Source of the DNA: Copromyces sp. CBS 386.78
Lineage: Eukaryota > Ascomycota > Sordariomycetes > Sordariales > Sordariaceae
Reading direction: 5' to 3'
Assembly: GCA_030685235.1 (NCBI GenBank)
Contig: MU839226.1
Coordinates: 41,584-105,583, forward strand
DNA: 64,000 bases
Part shown: positions 56,475 to 64,000 of the stretch, one piece after another
How the letters are laid out: every line of letters starts with the position of its first letter
Position numbering within the stretch: position 1 is the first letter of the stretch
Translations under genes and position numbers: made by a program
Notes under the pieces: model-generated
The model's input: the letters and a program-made list of their open reading frames with translations, nothing else
What the model was told of the DNA's origin: nothing
Database searches by the model: none

Positions 56475-57196
56475 AGGCCCGTTCGTTTGTACGTTAGTAC
56501 GTCCCCAGATTAAGATTTTGTATATAGGACGTACTAACGCACTACTACGATTTTTCGTATTCGGCTTAAAAACCTTATTTTTCATATACACCCTGCAACT
56601 ACCTACAACTACCTATACCTACCCCAAATCCTTGATCTAACCAATCAAAAGGCTAGAATCTTCGAAATCCTTAACTGTAGTTCTTAACGTACTACGTTTG
56701 AAAATCGAGACGTAGTGCGTTAAGGACTGCGGTTAAGCACAACTACAAGGCTCAACCCCCTATAAATATAGGGGGTAGCCGTCGCAGAGGAGTTAACAAT
56801 AAGGGAGGTAACGATGAAAAGGATGGTAGTAATAATGAAAAGGATGGTAATAATAAAGGATAGTAGTAATAATAAAGGATAGTAGTAATAATAAAGGATG
56901 GTAGTAATAATAAGAAGGATAATGACGATAATAAAAAGGATAGTAGTAATAATAAAAAGGATAGTAATGATAATAAAAAGGATAGTGGTAATGATAAAAA
57001 GGATAGCGAAGGAGGAAGAAAGAGGAGGAAAGAAGAAAGGTAAGGTAGAAAGGGGATATTAAGCACCTCTTTCCATCTTGCAGCCAAAATTTTGGCCTAC
57101 CTTAACGCTGCCTTAATGTTGCAGGAGTGCAGCTGCGGACCCTGCACGTTAACACGTTTATTTCTTAAAATCCCTAACGCGGACCCGAACAGGCCT
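56475..57196. mobile_element. 722-bp PIF/Harbinger-like MITE, TSD TTA
   Basis: Left end AGGCCCGTTCG and right end CGAACAGGCCT are inverted (one mismatch over 11 bp) and flanked by the trinucleotide TTA on both sides (56472-56474 and 57197-57199), the PIF/Harbinger target pattern. Subterminal inverted pairs follow, e.g. CGTTAGTACGTCC (56492-56504) and its complement (56527-56539). The interior carries a GGATAGTAGTAATAATAAA-type minisatellite. No transposase. The element is not visibly RIPed. Confidence 0.7.
56810..57010 (+). repeat. GGATGGTAGTAATAATAA-type minisatellite
   Basis: About ten imperfect tandem units of 18-20 bp (AAGGATAGTAGTAATAATAA and variants) inside the Harbinger-like element. 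The minus strand is an open frame rich in Ser/Leu/Phe only because of the repeat. Confidence 0.85.
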
Positions 57197-57199
57197 TTA

Positions 57200-58441
57200 C
57201 CGATGTGCAACACCAAGACATAACCGCCCCAGAGGATTTGGTTATCCCTTGACCATTCCAGGAAGAATCTGCTATTACCCTGCTAATATCTCATATCCTT
57301 CCACAGCCAACCGATTTTTTTTCCGGGGCCGCACAGCCGCTTGTACAATAGATGGCAAGCAGCCACTGCCTAACCAACACCCCAACACACAGAAAAAGGT
57401 ACCGACGGAATTTGTGGCTCTATCACTGATATCCTATCTCCCAGCCAATTGTCGAATCACCATCCGGTCATGGTTTGCTTAAAGATGTTTCCGGGTCCCA
57501 GGTTCATGCTCCCGACACTAGAATGCCGCCGGGTAATCTTCCCGTTGAAAATGATTGTCACTCTGATAAGTCAAGAAGAGGCATGTCTCCTCCGTTTCCT
57601 AAGTGGTTGTATTCTTTTCGATCCCTTGCCTGTTCCTGGAGCTGACCTGTCCTTGTCAGATTCTTCCCGTGTTGGATGACAAATTGCGTGTTCCTAGCCC
57701 CCTTTGTAAGTCATGCCGTTCACTAATATAGGTACCTTGCAGCTGCGAATTGGCTACTGCTGCTTAGATGAACAAACATGATTGTCGAACCTCCTGGGCT
57801 CAGTCGATCTGCATCCATCTTTAGTTTCCACTGTCCATCCCAGTCCACGACGCGGCTCGCCTCCAACGGCCTTTTGCGGCACACAATCATGCGACAAGCC
57901 TGAAAATATAAGCCCAAGAAGTTTACCAACGGGAAAGGTGGCACAGACAGGCTTGGGCCTTTTGCTGACTTTACCTCCAGAGAATATCTCCAAGTCGTGT
58001 GGAAGCTGGTCTTGATCTATAGCCAAGCAGCATTGATACTCGAGTGGCACTATTTGCTTGGTATACAGGTTTGTGCGGCACACGCATCACATCCAGCCAA
58101 TACTGACGCTCGGAAAATTTGTGCAGTGTAGGAGTCGAGTCTAAGCTCCTGCATCAAGGTCGTTTCGATGCATTGAATCTATCTAAGCCGCCTCATGTTG
58201 CGAAGAGGAAGGATGCGATAGTCCTTAGCGATGTCGGTAGCGCATGTGCGGATGATGTCCCGCTCGTCTCGAAGCACGCAAGGTTCTTGGTAGGGTGTGT
58301 CGGCCCGGGCTTTTTGAAGTGAATATTTAGCTAACTGGGTCGAAAAGTAGTAGGAGAAATACGACTCTGAGGGTCGTAGCCGACCATCCAAAAGAATGAC
58401 GGGAACAAGCTTGACAGTCCTCGGCACCTACTCGATGGCCA
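57200..58441. other. GC-balanced stretch, no supportable gene
   Basis: Frames of up to 109 codons (57,754-58,083, minus) exist without family signature or splice support. Nothing else recognised. Confidence 0.4.
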
Positions 58442-58449
58442 ATTAACAC

Positions 58450-59992
58450 CAGCGATCGAAATAAAACAAAATAAAATATTTTGTTAACCGATTTGTTTTA
58501 TTTTAGATAAAAATGACTATTTTGTTTTATTTTTCAATCGGTTTTGTTTTGTTTTATATGTTTTGCACCGTAATACAAATTTTTGCGAGCTCTAAAATAC
58601 CTGAAAATACACACTTTTATTAGCTATATCAATACTATTATATAACAAAAACGCCGAATTAATTACATATAACAATAAAAATAGTCTTCCCTTGAGCAGA
58701 GCCGGATAAGCCCAACGGAAGCAGTGAAACGCCCATATGTACCTAGACGAGTAGGAGATAATATATTAATATACTATATTAAATAGTATTTTCTTAAACA
58801 AAGCTGAATAAACTTAAAAAAGATAGTAAACTGTTTAAGCATTTTAACATTTCATAATTACTTTATTTTTATAATTATTTTATTTTTATAATTATTTTAT
58901 TTTTATTTTTAATTTTATTATTATTTGTAATTTTTTTTTTTAATATTTTTTTCTAAAGAACCGTTCGGTAAATTTTTTTTAAACTAAGATTTCTCGTTAA
59001 ATAGAGGGCGCACGGACCTCTGGCCGGGTGCAAAATAACCGCCAAGAAAAGGCGGTCATTTTAATACTCTTTTTATTTTCTGGGTTAGGGTTATTAGTGA
59101 AGAAAAAAACTTAGTCATTTTAAACCTCGAAGATCTACGGCTACCCAGAATTATAGCCACAATCGCAGCTACAATCGCAGCTACAATCTACGGTCGCATT
59201 TACCGCGGTCACATTCACCGCAGTTACATTCACCGCGGTCGTATTCACGGTCGTATTCTAAAAAAAGAAAAAAACCTTCTTTTCGATTTTTCTCAACTAC
59301 TAGACCTCGTACCACGATGTAAAAATTACCAAAATGACCGTATAATTGAGGTGAACATTTTGCAGGTTTTTTCATTTGGATATATTTCTTCGTTGTTGAG
59401 TGGTGTTAATCCAAATGTAAATTTGGTCAAATCTTTATCCGTACTATTCAGACTGTGTCCCGATGATGTAATCTTTTCCTTTTTGTGATATAGGTGGTCT
59501 GTACGGCACGTAGAATTTTCTATACATTGGACGCCTATAGACAGAACCGCCGCGCCTTCTTCGCGTCGATAGCGGGCCTACGGACCGCGCGACCTTTGGT
59601 GCGTATTCTTTTATGACACCTCTGGTAGGCCCGGCGCATCTCCTCTCCTCTGGGCATAAGCGTTTCAATAATGTATTATAATATAAGAATTATAAGTCTA
59701 CTTCTTCTAAACGATATTACGAAACTATCTTAGTAAGCTACTAGGAGTAGAAATTTCATTTCTTTTTATAGCGCGTTTGAATGCCTTTAATTCTAGGTCC
59801 CTATTATACGATTAACCGGTTTAAACGGGTAAAATCTACTCCTTTCAACTATCGGTCGAAGGTTTTAGTAATTTTAGCAAAACCGAGCCGACCCGTTTTA
59901 CCCGCGTTTACCGCTATTTTGTTTTGTTTTGTTTTATTTTATTTTGCCGGATTTTGTTTTGTTTTATATTTTTTGTTTTATTTCGATCGCTA
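58450..59992. mobile_element. 1,543-bp non-autonomous derivative of the hAT family, TSD ATTAACAC/ATTAATAT
   Basis: Starts CAGCGATCGAAATAAAAC and ends with the complement TTCGATCGCTA. 8-bp flanks are ATTAACAC (58442-58449) and ATTAATAT (59993-60000), differing by two C-to-T changes as RIP would cause. The first ~225 bases (including ACACACTTTTATTAG and ATAACAAAAACGC) and the last ~190 bases (including ACCGGTTTAAAC and ATTTTAGCAAAAC) align with the ends of the 44,608 hAT. The interior is unrelated to that element. Confidence 0.85.
58676..59370 (+). repeat. Dispersed repeat, copy 1 (nested in the hAT derivative)
   Basis: Shares with 61,942-63,175, in order: a GAGCCGGAT...CCCAACGGAAG-CAGTGAAAC head, a T/A-rich tract, an AAAAAACTTAGTC block and a CTTCTTTTCGATTT block. 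It also holds an accGCC...GGCggtcatttt hairpin. Copy 1 has a short T tract and extra CAGCTACAATCG and TTCACCGCGG tandem repeats near 59,155-59,250. Confidence 0.6.
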
Positions 59993-60137
59993 ATTAATAT
60001 AGAGTTGCAGCCTAACTCGTAGTCTCTTATAACAACGACGCTCTCCAAATCGTTAGCCCCTATTTTTTCCCTACGGATCCGCCCCGCTTTTCGGCTGCTA
60101 TAATAGAGTATATAGCGCGTAGCTTAGAACTTGCGAG

Positions 60138-60460
60138 TTTAAATAGTATAATTATCACGGTGTAAAGGCACAAGGTAGGTAAGAATATACGTAATTGTAC
60201 GAAGGAGTAAGAGGAAAGGTTTAAGGGTGTGATCTTAGACTGGCCTTTATAGAGGCTAGTTTAGAAGATTAGTTCTGTGGTAATCTTATAAGCGCTATAG
60301 AGCTAGTACGATCTGTGTAGCGATAGCGATAATAAAGCTATCGTAGCCTTTTGTAGAGGCTGTAATAGCCTTATATTATATTCGGAGCTATAGCCTAATC
60401 CTTAGTTTTAATAGCTGCTAATTGTATACTTTAAACTATTATAAAGCTAACCCTATAATA
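60138..60460 (-). repeat. LTR-like inverted repeat, left arm
   Basis: On the minus strand this begins TATTATAGGGTTAGC, resembling the start of the LTR-like repeats at 6958 and 9823 (TATCACAGGGTTAGCC). Its ~320 bases are matched in reverse complement by 61,369-61,698. Shared internal blocks include the ATACGTAATTRTACGAAGGAG stretch. Confidence 0.65.
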
Positions 60461-61368
60461 CTACTCCGGATTAAAAGAAGTTATATAGTTAATTAATAAT
60501 ATATAAAATAATTGAAATACTTATTAATTATTTAGTTTATTTTATAAAAGCTTCTATGGCTATTGTTACTTTACGTAGCGATTTCCTTAATCCTTTGTAC
60601 TTTGTAATTCCCGCTAGTACTGGTGAGTCCGCTCCTACTTTTATTAATAGCGGTTAATCCGCTTTTACTAATTATTAGTCCGTTTTTATTATTTTATACC
60701 GTTTTTCTATTATTGTAACGGGTCTGCACGAGTAAGGCACAGCGAGCAGTCGTGTAAGGTTGAAAAGGTATATTTAACAAAGAGGAAAGGAGACTGCACT
60801 AGAAGGGTATAGTCGGGAAAGGGTTTTGTACACCGTGGTACCAAGGCCGGAATATCCCCACTAGAGCCCTCACAGCAAGCTTTATAGACCTAGTATCAGC
60901 CAAGTCTAACCTCTAGGCTCTAGCCCTATAATATTACCCCCTTACTCCCCTAAAGAAACGTAAGCCCACCGCATAAGACGTAGCTAATTATACGAAAAAT
61001 AACCAAAGATCTAGCCCGATAATTACACCCAACCTAACGCATAGAATAGAGAAGAAAATTAACGACACCAAACAAAAATTATTATTATCTAAGCCCCTAA
61101 ATAAATATTATATAATTATTTACTCCTATTCGAATTGGTAGTACCCTCTAGCACTTACCCTTACAAAGTTGTGCCTAATAGCCTAGGCACTAAGATTTAT
61201 AAGGTATTTAGAAATTGCCTATCTAGGAACCTCTTCTATTAAGTAATAAATCTATACCTTATAAGTAGTTAGATTAGAATTATTACTTTTATACTTCGTA
61301 TTACTCTACTCCTTTAGCTAATAGGAGCCCTTATTACCCGGTGTAAATTATTGTAATAATTATAGAGT
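60461..61368. other. Spacer between the inverted LTR-like repeats
   Basis: About 0.9 kb without a recognisable gene. It contains a moderately GC-rich segment (60,714-60,960) starting TGTAACGGGTCTGC that could be another solo LTR, but no TSD supports it. Confidence 0.35.
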
Positions 61369-61698
61369 TGTTATAGGGTTAGCCTTGTAACGGTTTAGAG
61401 TATGCGGTTGGCAGCTGTTGGAACTAAGGATTAAGCTATAGTTCCGAATATAGTATAAGGCTATTACGGCCTTCGTAAAAGGCTATAATGGCCTTATTAT
61501 CGCTATCGCTATATAGGTCGTACTAGTTCTACAATACTTATAAGATTGTTATAGAGCTAATTTCCTAAATTGGCTTTTATAAAAATTAATTTAGGATTAT
61601 ACTTTTGAACCTTTCTTTTTACTCCTTCGTATAATTACGTATATTTTTACCTACTTTATACTTTTATATTATAATAATTAATTATACTTTTAAACTAT
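61369..61698 (+). repeat. LTR-like inverted repeat, right arm
   Basis: Starts TGTTATAGGGTTAGCC and is the inverted partner of 60,138-60,460. Two solo LTRs in opposite orientation, or the long terminal repeats of a foldback-type element, would both explain this. Confidence 0.65.
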
Positions 61699-61941
61699 TA
61701 CGTTTATACATATATTTCTTTTCGACCTTTGGAATTGCGCGGCGAGAAGTTGCGTAATTTAGAATTATATTAGGATTACTTCGTAGGAGTCGCGGACTCC
61801 GGTATATAAAATCGCTTTATTAAGCCGCGGATTCGTTAGGATTAGATTTTAAAAGCGGTAATTTAATTATTATAATTGCGCTTTTATATTGTAATAGTCC
61901 CCTTTAATTACGCCTTTATATTATAGTAATCCCCTTTATAT

Positions 61942-63175
61942 TAAAATAGTTTTTCCTTAGGCGGAGCCGGATTATACCCACGGAAGACAGTGAAACACCA
62001 TTTTGCCCAAGCTTGGAGATTTTATATTTATTTTTATATTATTTTATCTTTATATTTATTATTATAATATTTTATTTTTATTTTTATTTATATTCATTTT
62101 CTTTATATTATTATTTTATATTATTTTTATTTTTATTTATTTGCTTTATATCTTTATTCTATTTTATTTTTATTTGTATTTATCTTCTTTATATATTTAT
62201 TTTATTTTATTATCATTTGTATTTTACTTTGTTTATATCTTTATTTTATTTTATTTTTCTTTCTTTTCTTCTTTTCTTTAATTTATTTTATTTTTATTTT
62301 TATATTTATCTTTATTTTTAATTTTTTAGTTATTTATACTTTCTTTTTCTTTCTTTCTCTTTTTATTTTTATTTTTATTTTTATTTTTCTCTTTTTTTCT
62401 CTTTTTCTTTTTTCTTTTCTTTTTCTTTTTCTTTTCTTTTTCTTTTTCTTCTTATCTTTCTTTTTCTTTTTCTTTTTCCCTTTCTTTTTCTTTTTCTTCT
62501 TATCTTTCTTTTGCTTTTTCTTTTTCCCTTTCTTTTTCTTTTTCTTTTTCCCTTTCTTTTTATTTTTCTTCTTATCTTTTTTTTATTTTTACGTTTATAT
62601 TATTTTCCTTTTTCTTTTTCGTTTTCTTTTTCGTTTTCTTTTTTTTTACTTTTTCCCTTTTTTTCTTCTTTTCTTCTTTTTCTTTTTAATTTTATTTTCT
62701 TTTTTACTTTTTATTTATTTTAATTTTTATCTCTATTATTTATTTATTTTATTATATATATATTCTTCTATTTTTTTTAATTTTTTTTAAAATTTTTTTT
62801 TTTTTTTAAAATTTTTTTTTTTTAATTTTTTTTTTTAATTTTTTTTAATTTTTTTTTATTTTTTTTTTTAATTTTTTTTTTTTTTTTTTCCAATTTTTTT
62901 TTTTTTTTTTTTTTATCTTTTTATATTTGCCAGCCGGTAAGGAATTGCCGGCTAGTAGGGAGTTACTGGCCGGTAGGGAGTTACCAGTAGGTAGGGAATT
63001 CCCGGCAGGCAAAAAAACTTAGTCGTTTTTACTTTTCCGCTATCTAAAATCTAAGAAAAACGCTTCTTTTCGATTTGTTTCAATAGCCAAACATCGGAAA
63101 AGAGAATACCCGGTACCAAAATGAGCGCCTCGATAAGGCGGTCATTTTGGTAGTCTTTTTATCTTAGTATATATC
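61942..63175 (+). repeat. Dispersed repeat, copy 2 with expanded T-rich tract
   Basis: Same head (GGCGGAGCCGGATTATACCC) and tail blocks (AAAAAAACTTAGTCG, CTTCTTTTCGATTTG, AAGGCGGTCATTTTGG) as copy 1. Here the T-rich tract is about 0.9 kb and is followed by GCCGGTAAGGAATTGCCGGC-type short inverted repeats at 62,930-63,010. Confidence 0.6.
62020..62925 (+). repeat. 900-bp strand-asymmetric T-rich low-complexity tract
   Basis: Successive zones: TTTTTATTTTTA-type to ~62,340, CTTTTT-type polypyrimidine to ~62,700, then nearly pure T with AATT breaks to 62,925. G is almost absent from the plus strand. The apparent Phe/Leu/Ser open frames are a by-product. Confidence 0.9.
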
Positions 63176-63904
63176 CTAAAAGTAGCTCATTTTCATTAAA
63201 ATAGAAAAGTATTTAGAAAAGTATTTCGTATTTCTACCGGGATCTACCCTTCCAACCAATTAATCGAATACGAAACATAGTTGCGAAATATAGTGCGAAA
63301 AAACGCACGGATTAATACCGTATTTTCTTACTCGATTTAGATTCATTCTAAAAGGGTATAGCGGGCCGCCATACCCTATTTAAGTATGTAAGCGAGTGCT
63401 AGCCAGCTAGTTTACTCCGCTACCCCCCTGCTAGCCCCTACTAGCCGATTGTAGGTGACTTATGCTAGCCGTACTCCCCGTGCTAGTAATTTTATAGAAT
63501 TTTGCTTAGCTTCCTTACTTTTTTCCCCTCTCCCTTCCTTTTTTAAACTATTACTTTTCTCGATTTTAATTCGTGCCCTAAAATTATTAGATTCGCTAGT
63601 AATACTAGATTATTAATTATAATATAGTTATTTATTAAAGAAGTAAATATTAAGTCGAGCGACGTATTTAAATTTACCGCTATTAAAATTCCTAAAATTC
63701 CTATCGTAGATTTAATATTAAAAACCCGACCGACTTTAAAGTGAATTATATTTCAAATTTTAATATTTATTATTACTTATTATTATTATTACTATCCCTT
63801 ACTATAGTATTTTATTATACAGCCTCCCTGCCTACCTTACTAATTATATAGATTTAACGATTTGAAATATAATTAATAAACTCGTTTTATAATACTTTTT
63901 CGTC

Positions 63905-63905
<1 letters not shown>
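63176..63905. other. AT-rich, partly RIPed sequence, no gene recognised
   Basis: Contains a GCTAGCC-rich patch at 63,400-63,490 (several TGCTAGCC/CTAGCCC units) and RIPed sequence after 63,560. No domain recognised. Confidence 0.35.

Positions 63906-64000
<95 letters not shown>
63906..64000 (+). repeat. (TTA)n microsatellite cut by the window end
   Basis: At least 31 perfect TTA units, continuing past the last base. Confidence 0.97.

Noticed and set aside
56752..57087. Leu/Ser/Phe-rich minus-strand frame
   Set aside because: Generated by the minisatellite inside the Harbinger-like element.
60714..60933. Possible solo LTR (TGTAACGG...CCTATAATA)
   Set aside because: Termini look right, but flanks ATTAT and TTACC do not form a TSD and no second copy is in the window.
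62003..62723. Phe/Leu/Ile-rich open frames resembling membrane proteins
   Set aside because: Produced entirely by the T-rich low-complexity tract.
63906..64000. Telomere
   Set aside because: The repeat is TTA, not TTAGGG; no telomeric hexamer run was seen at either end of the window.

Overview
The window looks like a filamentous ascomycete nuclear chromosome (Pezizomycotina). Genes have short GT-AG introns with CTAAC-like branch sites, both tRNA genes carry short introns at the canonical position, and long AT-rich blocks are nearly empty of CpA/TpG. That last pattern is what repeat-induced point mutation (RIP) leaves in duplicated DNA. No species is claimed.

Layout. (1) 1-21,640 is AT-rich, RIP-damaged transposon nesting: a Ty3/Gypsy pol relic, three members of a GAGAAA-ended inverted-repeat element family, a pair of LTR-like direct repeats, and a minus-strand RecQ-like helicase pseudogene split by an 8.4-kb Ty3/Gypsy element (298-bp LTRs, TSD GTATA). 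(2) 21,640-44,607 is a GC-balanced island. Its first 8 kb hold one tRNA-Glu and no gene I can support. After that come a two-finger zinc protein, tRNA-His, an Mcp1-like mitochondrial membrane protein, a small C2H2 (jaz-type) protein, a Zn2Cys6 transcription factor and, divergent from it, a full-length MDR-type ABC exporter. (3) 44,118-48,590 is a rhamnogalacturonan acetylesterase gene broken by a 3.7-kb RIPed hAT transposon with an 8-bp TSD; it also lacks the segment that should hold its HND block. (4) 48,761-55,819 is a RIPed Ty1/Copia element in minus orientation (178-bp LTRs). It carries a clean, un-RIPed 448-bp MITE whose 45-bp terminal repeat is internally doubled. (5) 55,825-58,441 is a small gene-less island with a PIF/Harbinger-like MITE. 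(6) 58,450-64,000 is AT-rich again: a non-autonomous derivative of the hAT family, a dispersed repeat with a long T-rich tract, an inverted pair of LTR-like repeats, and a (TTA)n microsatellite that runs off the end.

How the parts fit. The transcription factor and exporter share a roughly 1-kb divergent promoter and may form a regulator-pump unit; this is inference. The Mcp1-like and C2H2 genes share another divergent promoter. Most transposon boundaries were set by matching both termini and target-site duplications. Several TSDs differ only by C-to-T or G-to-A changes, as expected if RIP acted after insertion.

Limits: everything was read by eye. Coding calls inside RIPed blocks rest on residue patterns through stop codons, and edges marked approximate may be off by tens of bases.
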